This document shows positions 1-12,600 of a stretch of 29,791 bases of DNA, piece by piece. The stretch is from Lenisia limosa. Its lineage: Eukaryota; Breviatea. The notes below the pieces were generated by a model. The model was not told the origin of the DNA. It was given only the letters and a program-made list of their open reading frames with translations, and searched no databases. Location: assembly GCA_001655205.1 (NCBI GenBank), contig LPNZ01007106.1, forward strand, positions 1 through 29,791. Direction: 5' to 3'. Both the position numbers and the translations under genes were made by a program. How positions within the stretch are numbered: the first letter of the stretch is position 1; every line of letters begins with the position of its first letter.

Positions 1-1862
1 TAAAGGGGCTGACCGGGAGGTCTTTCATAGCCTGGGGGAGGGGGGTGAGAGGGTTCAAAATGCTAGAAACAGAACATTCACAATCGCATTGCTATTCCAC
101 CTTGTGGCACTGATATACTTCAATCTTTCTGATCTAGATGTATGAAAGATCGTCTGGTGAAGCTTTCCACCCTACTTCTTTATCACCTTGAGTGAAGAAC
201 TCGGAATTGATTCTCTGATCATGTTAGGACTGGTTTTAAAGGGAAACAAAATAACCATAATGGAGTTACAATCGAAAATCAATTCAAATTACATAAGAAA
301 TACTTGAGTTGTTCTAAAGATACAGAAACACTAATACGGAATTGAAGATTAATCTACCCAATTTCCATGTCATGAGGCAGACAGAATGTACATGTACATC
401 CAAAAGTTAATCCCCCAACCGCAGTCCACTTTTTGGTGGTCTCAATTTTCTTGGCCGTGTGAGAAATGTCTGCAACCTAGGGGGTCAGTTATTAACATCA
501 AAATATTCTATTTGGACCAAATGATAATTTACTTGCCCATCAACCTTGATAGCTATTTCCAAAAGGGCCTTTCTTTGGCCAGTTGTTGAAAGATCAAGGC
601 TACCTGAACGGTTGGTTAGTGGCATTTTTAGTTGTAATTTTTGGTTGTTGTAGATCAACATTGCATTTTTTTATGTTCATTATGGTTATAACATCCTAAT
701 CCTCCCAGACACACTCACATCACCACCCAATACTGATCCAATTTTGTTATAAGAACCATTGAAGTTGTAATTATATCACCACATCAACCCTCTCTGCTAA
801 CCTCTGTCCAGAAGGGTTTCTGTCCGGAAGGAGTTTATCAACGAAAAGTGCTTCGCCATGTCTGAAAACAAAGATAAAACAATAAATAAATTAGTGCGTA
901 TTAACAACGTCTTATTATCACACAATATTGATAATGGATATCCTAAGTTATCTTACCAGTTGCAAGGATTAGATCAATTGAAAGGGTTCGAATCTGCCAA
1001 AGTAAGTAGGAGACAATTGTTAATTGTCAAAAGTTAACTGGCAGATAAGTATAATGCAATTTCCAAAAATAGTACGGCACTGCAGTATAACATGAAACAC
1101 AAACCTCTTTGAAGATAGAAACAGGGATAGTGGAAAACACCCCTGTCTTTTGGGCTATCTAAATGTGATTATTCGATGTTCTATTGTACAATATTCAACA
1201 AAAGGTGGATATTTGTCATTCTACTTACCTGGAAAGACAATGAGCTATGGTGATTCTCCAAAATGGATTTGTCGTTATATCTCACAGCTAAAGAACAAAC
1301 ATTAAATGTGAATTTATTTCATACAAGCACAACTGACAATATGCAATTATTGCTTTAGTATGTCAACATGATGATCATACCAATGAAACCTTTACTCAGC
1401 CCCCAGCATACCTAAGGGATCAAGAGTCTCAATTAGGAAGGTGTTGCTCACGCCCGGGTGATCGATATCATGACACAGTGCTGCAAACAATAGCGAGAAT
1501 TCTAGGACGTAAAAATGATACCACCCAGCTTTTCAATAGCGATTGTTCCCTTTACAAGAAATTGGTTTGGATTAATCAACTGTATTCTTAATTACCACCA
1601 AATGTAAACAACGAAATAACAGATTCTTACGACTAATACCACCCGCACATACTTTCAACGATTGAAAAGTTGTATCCAATGTGTTTCTAGAATGTTAAAC
1701 CACATCAACAGTAATTGACACTTAAAAAGTACCAAGTTCAGCTCTTCTGATTGTATTTATTGCTATTTATCATACCATGTTGATGAGATGATTTGTGGTG
1801 GCTAGAACATCCATTGCGTGCTCCATGTTGTGGTAAGGGTTCTTACGGTACGCATTTGAGAT
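1..1862 (-). CDS. PDE-A catalytic exons
   Basis: Ten exons encode the metal-dependent phosphohydrolase core from the HN motif to the exon beginning AMKDLPVSP at base 31. The order is HN..H..D, HD, the helix YNDKSILENHH, LILATDMAKHFSL, LDLSTTGQRKALLEIAIK, VADISHTAKK and RINSEFFTQGDKE. These match the order in PDE catalytic domains. Splice phases join cleanly through 1501-1. One substitution stands out: HPGVSN where the family and PDE-B have HPGVNN. The 34-nt exon that PDE-B has between the HN and HD exons was not recognised here. Confidence 0.88.
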
Positions 1863-4800
1863 CTGTGGTAAATGGGATTTGGAAATATAATGATATATAT
1901 ATATGTATGAACGGCTAAACCCAATAAAACCCTATAAAACCCTATAAATCTCGATATTTTTATAAACTTTTTGAATAATTTCCCTCAAAAAACTTGGACA
2001 TCAATAAAAACCAATAAAAATACGAAATAATGACCAAATGCCTGACATTTTGACTGAAATTACCAACAAAGGAAAATTCGAGAATTTTGGTAATTCAGTC
2101 AAAATGTCAGGCTTCATATCTGGAGCTAACGCCATTTTAACATCTGATTCGACCATTTTAAGGGTTTTGGGGGTCTGACTTTCTGNNNNNNNNNNNNNNN
2201 NNNNNNNNNNNNNNNNNNNNNNNNNNNNNNNNNNNNNNNNNNNNNNNNNNNNNNNNNNNNNNNNNNNNNNNNNNNNNNNNNNNNNNNNNNNNNNNNNNNN
2301 NNNNNNNNNNNNNNNNNNNNNNNNNNNNNNNNNNNNNNNNNNNNNNNNNNNNNNNNNNNNNNNNNNNNNNNNNNNNNNNNNNNNNNNNNNNNNNNNNNNN
2401 NAATGTCCAAGTTTTTTGAGGGAAATTATTCAAAAAGTTTATAAAAATTTATAGGGTTTTATAGGGTTTAGCCGTTCATGCATATTATATATGTAGGATA
2501 TACTATATCATATTTATATATTCCAGAAGTATCGTCCCAGCAACTGATACAAGAAAGGACATCCAGGCCTCAATTATGCAAAACTGCTCCGCATTACTTG
2601 TGGGGATGGTATGAAGGAGACAAGGGAGTAGTTTTACACACAATCCATTCGTGAATTCACATTGTATTATAACCCACTGTTGTTGCAAATTTGTGGAACT
2701 CCACTGGAGAAATCGAAAGGTGTGTATAAGCTCCAGCTTTGCCCAATAAGGAGTGCATCTGGTGTTAATTACAAATTGTATCATTAATTTGAGTAAGTAA
2801 AAGAACAATGTAAAAATGCTATTCCCATAAAAATTAAATAGAGTCACAGTCAAAAGAGAGAAAATGAATTCTTGACGCCCAATAATCTGAGGAAGGTTGG
2901 TGGGAATTCACAGCAACATAAGAGGATTGAATGTAATGCATTGAAGCAAATCCTTTCAACCTATCACAGCCGCCAACATAGTCGGGCAAGGCGCTGGGAC
3001 CAAGGTCACGAATCACCCCAAAAGTGTCACAGTTGAAGCCGTCCATGCGGGAGAGAACTGTCAGAGTTTGAACCGAAAGACTGTGCGTAGAGTTCGAAGG
3101 GAGTTGGGAAATCTAGAAAATGATGCAAAAACCTTTGGTTTTTATTCCTTAATTGCATAATTATATATTGAAGTGGATTTTTTAATCATAATAAGACCAT
3201 AATACGCCCATGCTTGGGACTTTCATGTACCCCATCAAATCGCGTTTGAAACCTGGGAGGTTGTGTCACTGAAGAAAGCACTTCCGTCTTTGGGCTTCTT
3301 AATTTGAGATTGCTGAAGTTGTTATGGTAGCAAGTCTGTTGTTCAACATGTAATATTATATCAGATATTTGAACTAAAAGCCAGGGTGGTGTCGTGTTTG
3401 CATTATTAATGATAATGGGATAAGAATCCCTCGTAAGACTCTCTTTACAGCACTGAACACACATACTTCCGCTTCAGTTGCGTAGTTTTTGATCAGCCAA
3501 TCACGAGTCTCACTATCAACGTTCTAGAGGATGAGGTGTTGATTCTCAAAATATCAATAATGGAGATATTTTAAATAAAATAAAGGAGCAAAGACTCAAA
3601 TTGCTCTGGGAAATGGTTCATCTTATTAGTTACATACCTTCGAGGCGGTTTTAATTGCTACCAAGGCTCCAAGTTGTTTCTCAAGCCTCTTATTCTCCTT
3701 TAGAAGGTTTCTGAAAAAGTCACAAGGTGGTACTGCTTGGTACATCAGCAATAAAATGTTATTCACGAACCCCCGTATACAGTGTATATTGCTCCCAAAG
3801 CCAACCGTTGGAGAAGAAACTCCTTTCGACCAGCGAAGTCTGTTCGTCGATACCCTAATCTGAGATGTTAGTACCGGCCCTTGAAGGGAAGAGTATGGCC
3901 TGAGGGATCTGAGCGATATATTCAAGAAAAATAATGTTTTCCAAGTCGAAGAGGTTGCAGAGGACTTAGCGGAAGCAATAGAAAAATATGTCATATATGT
4001 CATATTCAAACTCCTTCTCAGTCATGGTTGAGTATTGCATTTCCCCTGGGTTCTCAAACGAAACCCCTCATACGACACTAAGAAGCTGAACAAGACAATA
4101 ATGAACACAAAACCGAGGCCAGTGTCTTCCCCATAAAAGGCGATTGATTGATTGGTACCTATCAGGATTAGTAAACCAGAAATTGGTACTGCACAGTTTA
4201 TTTCATGAAAATAAATAGCCTTTAGCTCTACAATGTATAAGATAGTAGCTGTCCTCCATCATTAACGCGTAATCCCCATACCGGCTGCATAGATAATGAA
4301 CACGTAGATACCAATGGCCCAAGCTGTGAAGAACGTCGTACTTTACAGCATAAAACAATGGAAAGACAAACCTGGTTTTTTAAATTTATGAATAGAGATT
4401 ATTATATTGATGAGGCATCTTGCACATACCGATAAAGACTTTTTATAGAGATGCGGTATCCTGCACATACCGATAAAGAGTCTGGAAAATTGCCGGGCCA
4501 GTAACAATGCAAAGAAAGTAGATGAGGATCTGCGGATGAAGGATGATGATTAAAACAATCGGCACAACCATGAAGATAACTGTACATATCATATGATATG
4601 GTATATTAAGATAATATCTCCACCGCCAACACGAAAAAAAGTCACAAGTAAATTGAATTAACTGATTATAGCATATCACGCACAATACAGAAGAATACAG
4701 AAGACCCACGTAAGTTGGGTTGAGAGTGTCGTAATGGTCACTGTGTTGGCTACTGTAAGTTGGGATGTTATCTAAAATAATGAATCGTGGATGAAATCGA

Positions 4801-5920
4801 TGGAGTGTAGTCCACATACTTGCAAAAATAAGCGCAGGTGAGTGAAGCGCGGTAATAACTTGGTACCATGTCCCCACTAAAAGTATAAGCAAGAACCGAA
4901 TCAGAAAATACCACAAGTTAAATGATGAGCAGTTTTGTAATGTGGAATGAAGTGTTTAATTAAAAGGGGATTCAAACGTTACAAAGACGAAAGTAAGCTT
5001 ACTTGTTTCAAATGATGCGTTTTGGTAGAAGAGGAACAACGTAAGACAGTAGAAGAAGTAGATACCATAGCTAATAAGATGTTAAAAAAGAGTACATATC
5101 TCTGTATGCCTCTAATCAGGAAGAAGTGTGGACTATTCTATTTTGCATCCAAAAGGGGAAAATTTTTATTTCCTGTTCCAGGCCCGACAGCATATCAAAT
5201 CGACACTTATTACATCTTTTTTTGCAAGACAATATCACAAATAAGAGAGAAAGTGCCACCAATATAACAGCATGAAGGTTGTAAATTGTGCAATCCCTTA
5301 CGTAAGAAAGAAAATGGCGAGTATTGTTCCGGTGACAAGGCGCAGATACAGAGTGACATTGACCAAAATGCTGACTCCAAGAACAACAGCAGAAAGCCGC
5401 TTCACACTGGCATAACTGCTCTCCTGTGGCGTGTTAATACGGTAAAATTCCAAATTCAACGTGCATCGAAAAAAGTCAATTGAGGAATGCAACTTTTCAA
5501 CTTTCTCATTGGGGTGAAGTACGACCCCCATTCCACGCTAAATGGAACACGAGGAGGATGGAACTGATGAAATAGATGAACAATATATTGATGCGTCATC
5601 GTTGAATGTCAAGTTGGATAATTAATAATTGTTTATTTCTTCAAGACAGAAGAGGTAAAAGGCAGTTTAATCGCAGCTGACATTATTTACCATCGGATCA
5701 AAACCATCAAAAGAAAAATAATAAACTGCTGACTAAATAAACATGTAGTAAAAACCAAAAACTCACTAAACGCTGGATAAATATTGGAGCATATCTCAGG
5801 AGGGATAAATCCCCTTCCGACAGACCAAGTGATATTCGCGGAACTCATGCTCAAGGGCGCTGTCAAGAAATTCATTGAAGAAGTTAATATTATTAAGCGC
5901 ATCGTTAAACGAAAGGGTGC
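1..5920 (-). CDS. PDE-A: membrane-bound class I cyclic-nucleotide phosphodiesterase, 3' end outside window
   Basis: Predicted to hydrolyse cAMP and/or cGMP at a membrane. Exons in coding order: 5826-5920, 5302-5423, about 4831-4890, about 4710-4749, 4471-4529, 4282-4340, 3806-3859, 3638-3710, 3467-3523, 2961-3112, 1776-1862, 1412-1501, 1229-1287, 957-993, 802-861, 545-603, 420-476, 176-214, and 1-31 (partial). The N-terminal exon reads NFFNEFLDSALEHEFREYHL, then hydrophobic segments, a short coiled coil (KENKRLEKQLGAL), then the PDE domain. Metal-site motifs are visible: YHNMEHAMD (1776-1862), CHDIDHPG (1412-1501), YNDKSILENHH (1229-1287), LATDMAKH (957/861 junction) and VADISHTAK (420-476). 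All metal ligands of the family are present. A candidate start at 5998 needs a 29-nt intron, so the first exon is unresolved. No counterpart was found for the PDE-B exons at 11066-11166 and 12344-12377. Family assignment is firm; substrate is unknown. Confidence 0.88.
2041..2111. repeat. Hairpin, about 25-bp arms, inside the foldback element
   Basis: Bases 2041-2066 and 2087-2111 are reverse complements apart from one extra A in the left arm; the loop is about 20 bp. It is nested between the outer arms of the 1905-2480 element. Confidence 0.85.
2186..2401. other. Assembly gap (216 N)
   Basis: Run of N inside the foldback element. Long inverted arms on both sides are the likely cause of the break. 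ORFs spanning it are artefacts. Confidence 0.95.
4282..5423 (-). CDS. PDE-A transmembrane exons
   Basis: Hydrophobic exons precede the catalytic part. The exon at 5302-5423 reads SSYASVKRLSAVVLGVSILV and continues hydrophobic to a GTAAGG donor. The exon near 4710-4749 carries HYDTLNPTY, a likely loop. The exon at 4471-4529 reads ILIYFLCIVTGPAIFQTLYR. The exon at 4282-4340 reads TAWAIGIYVFIIYAAG. Each has a homologue in PDE-B with the same phase. An N-terminal bundle of several helices before a class I PDE domain resembles the membrane PDEs of apicomplexans; this is a family analogy, not proof of relationship. The exon near 4831-4890 is the least certain. Confidence 0.72.
4411..4478. repeat. 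Duplicated splice donor in PDE-A
   Basis: The segment TGCACATACCGATAAAGA occurs at 4421-4438 and again at 4462-4479, 41 bp apart. On the minus strand each copy contains the donor CTTTATCG/GTATGTGCA that ends the exon 4471-4529. The second donor lies 41 bp further downstream and would change the frame. Confidence 0.7.
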
Positions 5921-6628
5921 CTTAGGGTTAAAGAAAACGAGAAACCAACTGCTTCTTGTTGCTTGAGAGGGCAATGTCTTCCTAAGCTTTTCCTCCATAT
6001 GTCTTCTCTGCCTGCTTTTCCGAAATTGATGACTATCGCTAAATTCAGGCGGGGGCCGAGTCGGATAATCTTTTCCCTACTGTAGAATTTCAGGCTGCCA
6101 CAGCAAATATTTAAGCAGCTGACCAACTATTTATTATATACAACCAGGTAACTAATAATAATTGACAGTTTGCACACGTATAAAGGGGAAATTACAAAAC
6201 TCAAAATTGCTAGCCATGTTAGGCGAGGAATAAGCCTATAATTCAGACAGACGACAATCAAATGAGAAATACGGAGGCACAAGTGACTCCTGCAAGGCTT
6301 CAAGCAATAAGGTGAAAGGATTTGTAACTTTGTAGGGTCTGTAACTGGGTTCCAATTGCTAAATCTGGATAATAATACAGACATATCACTGAATTTGTTG
6401 AGTGTTGTGGAAAATTCATATTACCGGACTATTTATATTCTAGCAGTCCCCTCTGCCTCTTCTCTCTACTGATTTACGTAGTTCAAATGCCAGCTTGAAG
6501 AAACTGACGGCACGAACCAACGCTACTGATCTCACCCATGTCACCAAAAGCAGTTTGAGGAAACAATCAATTCCGCCTTTCTTTTGTGAATCCGGGCATT
6601 TTGTTAACCATAGGCCTGTCTACTTCAG
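5921..6628. promoter_or_regulatory. Divergent spacer between PDE-A and PDE-B, with unresolved first exons
   Basis: The first recognisable exons of the two head-to-head PDE genes are about 700 bp apart. Both exons need a preceding exon ending in phase 1, so short first exons and a shared promoter probably lie here. I found no first exon I could defend in either direction and no clear promoter motif. Confidence 0.4.
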
Positions 6629-9600
6629 CTGAGGAGACCGTTGAGCAAACCAACTTCTTCAATGAGTTCCTTGATCCTGAGCTTGAGAGGGAGTTTCGCG
6701 AGTATCATTTGGTATGGCTGGCTCGGACTGTTGACGTGGACCTTTATGGATAAACGTGATGAGATGATATGGTAATTGGCTGTTAATATATATTTATATA
6801 TATATATCTATATATATTATATATCGATATATGTCATTTTGGATGATTGTTTAAAGATGGGTTGGAGGGGATAATAATCTAATAATCTTGCAAGTGTGGT
6901 GATGAGTAGCAAAATGTGGTTCAAGGGAATTTACACCCCCCTCCCCCCAGGACAGCATATATGCTAGCATGCGGAGGTTGTCCCTGGTGGTTGTAGTAGC
7001 AAGTGCTTGTATTACGTTCACTATTGTAATGAGGTTCTTCTTCGCTGAAGTGCTGCCTCTTTTCTTATTTACGTGAGAGGGCTCTTTTCTTATTTACGTG
7101 AGGGAGGGAAATATTATACACAATTTTTACAACAAAAAGTAGTAGTGATCGAGAAAATGGTTGAAAATGTGACTTTATTCATTGATTTATTGCAGGTTTG
7201 GTGTTCATCTTCTGTTCTGTCTCTCGCAGTTCTTCTTCTTTCGTACTGCATCTTCTGCCACAAGTATGCATTTGGGCGAATTTGAGAGCAGTAGCTCTTA
7301 AATCATTAACAGATATGTGCAAATCCCTTTCTAGTTTTCCCTATGACAATGGGTTCAGCTAGGACAAGGGTTAACCGAAGGTACTTTTGAAATCTTGGGA
7401 GATCGGAATGTGGAAAGTTCTGATTTCTTCAAAAAAATCAGTTGTATACGCGGCTAGCTGGCGTTCTAAACAACATAGTAGTGTCTGAATAATGTTTTAA
7501 ACCCCTGTAATAACGGAACTTCTCATTATGGCTAGAGATACAAGCTAATCAGGCATTTTTTGGCTTAGAGAATTCCGAGCTCCCAGCTAGTTAGGCCGGT
7601 CCCTGTGCTAGCAGAACCCATTCAAATGCATTTCAAAATTCATTATTAGATATATATGATTTGATGGTGACTTGCAAATATGTTGGGGTCTCTGTGCAAT
7701 ATTTTGTTAATCAATTTCTCCAACTAATTAACTTCACAAAGTCCAACATATGTGTAGCACAACAAAGACAGCCAGTTACCTTTTAGTCGTTAAATGGTAC
7801 CAGACAATCTCAGCCCTTAATAGCCCCTTTCTAATTTTTGCTAGTAAGTGGGAAAGTGGAATATGAGTATCTGCTGTGATACCGTATTACAAAAACTAGA
7901 GTGTGAGTGAATAGGCTTGTAGTTGTTGGATATTGAGAATGATGGGGTGGATTCTGCTTGTACGTTTGACGACTCACAGATAACATCCCAATGTACAGTA
8001 AAGACCATTCTGAGCCTTACAACACCCTCAATCCAAGCTATGTTGGTGGACCCTTGCTTTTGTCTTGCTTTTTTATGAGAGTTAAATGTTTTGCACATAT
8101 TGGTTGTCTCTGAAAGCTGTTGTATTTACATGATATTACGTATAATATAGTATGTCATATGTAATACTATAATGTAAGTTACCCCTCCGCAAGAGTTGAA
8201 AAACTTTGTTTTAGGTCCCTATCTCTAACCAACGTTCCCCTAGGTATTGATTTATTTTCTCTGCATGGCTGCAGCACCAACCATTTTCCAAACACTTTAC
8301 AGGTATGTTGTCCAAGATTTTCAGTCTGTATCCTGGTTGATCAAGTTTGACTGAATTGATATTGTCAAATAAAGTTCATGCTTACATTGTATGTGATATT
8401 TACACATAGTAGTTGAAACCATGACAGTGTTGTAAACTTTATACCTTTTAAAAGACCCAGAGCTACCTTCTGCGTGACTTGGAGCATTATGGTCTACGTA
8501 CTTATTGTGTATTCCTCTTCTTGTGGGAGGGGTAAACATAATTATTATTTAATTGAATATCTAATATTTTGATTCTGATGATTTAGCTGATACTATTACG
8601 AGTGCCTTTTATGGGCCGAAAACTGGAGTGGGGTTTGCCGTTACGATGACACTTTTCAGTTACCTCATCTCGTGAGGGGGAATGTTTGCTTTGTAACAAC
8701 CCCAAATAAGGGCTATTTTATGATGCGTTTTTGGAAAGCTGTTCTTTGAAAAGGATATTCATTTTCATCTGAAATTACGTAACAAATCGTAAAGTTATTG
8801 GCTCTAAGTTTCTCTTATTTGTCTAACTAAATGAGTTTTTGACGGAAAGAATGCTGCTCTTCAGTTACAAACAAGCTTCATTCGCTTAATAAATATAGAA
8901 AATTGATCATACCAGGTGCTTACCATTATAAAAACTTCTTTTATTTTCTTTTTACAACGAAGGTCGGGTTACAGACGTTTCGACTTATCAACGAGGAAGG
9001 AGTTCATTTTACAAAGGTATTGTCACCCAGTTCCTCAATAATTTATCTGATCCCAATATACAAACATTGATCAAACACCTCTTTCAAGTCAATTTTGCAA
9101 AAGGGACAGTAATATTAAACTTATATGATACTATCGATTGTTTTGACTTTCTTTTTGGATGATTTTTGAAAGTTTCTGTTTTGTAACCAACGTGGAGAAT
9201 AGAGCATTGAGTATTCACATCCAAATTGCCAGTTACACGCCTAGGAACCTCCAACTGGAAAACGCTCGCATGGCCAAGCAGCTCGGTGCTCTTTCGACGA
9301 TCCAAAACGCTTCCAAGGATAAGGTCTGCCCGCCCCCATGAAACGTTTCAGTATCTGATACCGTAACAATATTCAGCGAAGTTTTACCAAAGCATTCATC
9401 CAACCCAATCTAATGGAGAGAGAAAGCACCTAAATCATATTACAATAGAGGTGTATTGAAATATGAATTAGGATATCATATATTGGAACGAGATCTAATT
9501 CCATACAATACATCGTTTTCAACATTAAATACACAAGCCCTGATTATCTCAGATCGTGGATTCAGAGACCAAAAACTGGCTACTCAAGAACTATGCAACA

Positions 9601-12600
9601 AAAGAGGAGGTTAGGGTTGCGGTTGGATTGACTATTGTAAATCAGGTATGTCATGTCACCCATTTCTACCAAATTTAAAAAACCTAAAAAGTGAACTACT
9701 ACGTAGAGTTGTCTACATGCTACTAGTGGAATTGTCTACGTCAGAACTACTAGTGGAATTGTCTTCATGTCAGTACTACTAGTGGAATTGTCTACATGTC
9801 AGAACTACTAGTGGAATTGTCTTCATGTCAGAACTACTAGTGGAATTGTCTACATGTCAGAACTACTAGTGGAATTGTCTACATGTCAGAACTACTAGTG
9901 GAATTGTCGACATGTCAGAACTACTAGTGGAATTGTCTACATGTCAGAGCTACTACGTGGAGTTGTCTACATGTCATAACAAAAAATGAAGGTTGCATTT
10001 GTTTTTGGAAAAATGATTTGATTCCAGATTCCGGTGAAAGTCATTGATGAAGTCTATACATATATTATCATATGCCTTTACATAACTGCTTTAAAACTTG
10101 CACATCATATTGTGGATAATGACAGATTATTACTCATTTCTGACATAATTCCCCGTCAATTTGCTTGTTTTTGAGATTTTTTCATCGAATTTGGGGTAAT
10201 CTGGGCTGCTCTACTCGNNNNNNNNNNNNNNNNNNNNNNNNNNNNNNNNNNNNNNNNNNNNNNNNNNNNNNNNNNNNNNNNNNNNNNNNNNNNNNNNNNN
10301 NNNNNNNNNNNNNNNNNNNNNNNNNNNNNNNNNNNNNNNNNNNNNNNNNNNNNNNNNNNNNNNNNNNNNNNNNNNNNNNNNNNNNNNNNNNNNNNNNNNN
10401 NNNNNNNNNNNNNNNNNNNNNNNNNNNNNNNNNNNNNNNNNNNNNNNNNNNNNNNNNNNNNNNNNNNNNNNNNNNNNNNNNNNNNNNNNNNNNNNNNNNN
10501 NNNNNNNNNNNNNNNNNNNNNNNNNNNNNCTTTTGTTTTTCTCTCCTTCTTGTCAATCATTTTTCTTTGTTCATTTCGTAATCTCGTAGCAATCGCAAAT
10601 GAGAACCCGGCTTAACAGCGTTCCAACCAGTGTAATCTTTGGTGACACACAGTCTCAGTGTTCTTCCATGGTACGTGTATGATATTCGAAAGGTTCCGTT
10701 GTTTGCAGTTTGCAATTAAATGCCAATTTTCACCTCATCAATTTCCCCCATAACCCCCCGTATTTCCACTATTTTGACCCCGTTAGATGTGCCGAATGCC
10801 AACAACTCAGTTGACGTCTCTTTCAGCCGCGACTATGAGGACCCTCTCCCGCATGGACGGCTTCAACTGTGACACTTTCGGGGTGATTCGTGACCTTGGT
10901 CCCAGCGCCTTGCCCGACTATGTTGGCGGATGTGATGGGTTTATAGGATTTGCTTCAATTTCTTGCAAAACAATGTTCTGGAGGGGGGGGGGNNNNNNNN
11001 NNAATCTGGTCAAATACTCTTTTTTCTCATATTGCGCTACTATGCATGTCTTTACTCTTCCGCAGTTGTGGATGTGCTGTTCCAGTGCGAGCAGAAGTTG
11101 GCAAAGGTTTTGGAAACGCTTGCTGTCGAAGCGGACGGACCTGAGGCTGATGATGCTCTTGGACAGGTGAGCTTGGAGGAAGATATATAGTGACCGCGAT
11201 AAGTCTTGACACGAGATAAAGCTTAATATTCGTGTTAGATCTTATCGCAGTCAGTGTGTAATACCATATACGATAGCAGAATATGCATATTTATCATATG
11301 ATATACTATACATGTATATAGGTCATCATCTGATAGTATTACATATCATATATGCATACATATGTTCATATGTATGTGAGCACTCCTTTCTTGTTGGTAT
11401 TGTTTTTTCTTGGCCATGTTCTCATTCTGTTATTCTTTATTTTTATGTTATGTTGCGGGTCGGAGCAAGAAGAATGACTTTTCGTCACCATTGTAACGTC
11501 CTTCACTTTCCTAGTCAACGAACGACCCGAATCTTCCTTCCTCCAATATTCGTATTGCCCTTCCCGAAGAGTCTGACANNNNNNNNNNACTCCTTGCTAG
11601 AGCCTTATTTTAAGCGTTTATCCTCGAATAATATCTTTATTTTCATGTGTTATTTTAAAACTCATACTTACCTTATTGATTGCTGAGGCCATTCTAATTT
11701 CTTTTACTTTTCAAATTGACATTTTGCAAGATTCATACAATTGTTTTGCGACTTGACATCTTCCCTCAACTATCCATAAGTCCGGCAGAGTTTCACCATT
11801 TTGCCACTACGGTGGGTGACTGGACAAGTTGGATCGCTAGCCTGTTTTGATTTCATAAATATAATGACACATATATATCATACTATATTATATATATCAT
11901 ATTATATACTATCATAATTATCATATGATATACTATATCGATAGGCATTAGTATATAGTATCATAGGGCATATCTTGTTTTTTCCCACCCCCAATTCCCA
12001 TGTTTTTGCTTTCGCATTTCAAATTATTCTATTCGTGATCAGTACCTATGCAATAGTGTTCTTCATCTAAATTCAGGTAATTCCACCCCCCACCAGATCT
12101 CAAATGCGTACCGGAAGAACCCTTACCACAACATGGAGCACGCAATGGATGTTTTAGCCACCGCAAATCATCTCACCAACATGGTATGAAAGAGAGTGTC
12201 ATAATACTGCCTTTTTACTTTTTAAGTTTCACCCCTAAACTTTAAAACACTTTGACCCTATATGGATACTCATGATATACTTAAAACGAATACTGTATTT
12301 TTTGGGGATTCAGTAACATTACTTCTGGATTTTTATTTTACAGAACACTGTCAGCTTCTTCCTCTCCCCTATCGAAAGTAAGGAGGAGGACACATAAATA
12401 AGAAGAATACCTTGGTCAGGCACTTTCTGTGATCACTTTCTTGTTGCCATCTGTCGTTTCTGAAAATATAATAGCTACCGCATTGTTTTCGTTTATTTTG
12501 TCTTGCCCTAATTTCAATATTTTGATTATGTTTGACAGGAACGCTTGTTTTGGGATATTCCTAACATGTCACTTCAATTGGTATCAGTTTTACTTCCTAG

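Larger units (their letters stand above)
1905..2480. mobile_element. Foldback / MITE-like element with long terminal inverted repeats
   Basis: The left arm (1908-2001) and right arm (2403-2478) are reverse complements with small indels: each contains GAACGGCTAAACCC, repeats of ACCCTATAAA, and TTTCCCTCAAAAAACTTGG when read inward. The element lies in the PDE-A intron between exons 2961-3112 and 1776-1862. Its interior holds a perfect-looking hairpin (2041-2111) and a 216-base gap. No transposase is visible, so it is probably non-autonomous. The flanks are TA-rich and a target duplication cannot be told apart from the local (TA)n tract. Confidence 0.78.

Noticed and set aside
1921-1950. ACCCTATAAA repeats as interstitial telomere-like DNA
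   Set aside because: The unit does not match a known telomere repeat and occurs in both arms of the foldback element, which explains it.
2126-2433. Minus-strand ORFs across the gap
   Set aside because: They consist mainly of N and exist only because of the gap. The same holds for the frames at 10156-10581.
5022-5267. 81-residue plus-strand ORF between PDE-A membrane exons
   Set aside because: No family motif, and it lies in a PDE-A intron on the opposite strand; length is within chance.
9159-9341. 60-residue plus-strand ORF as a separate gene
   Set aside because: Its 3' half is the PDE-B coiled-coil exon 9245-9323, as shown by the homologous PDE-A exon 3638-3710; the rest is intron.
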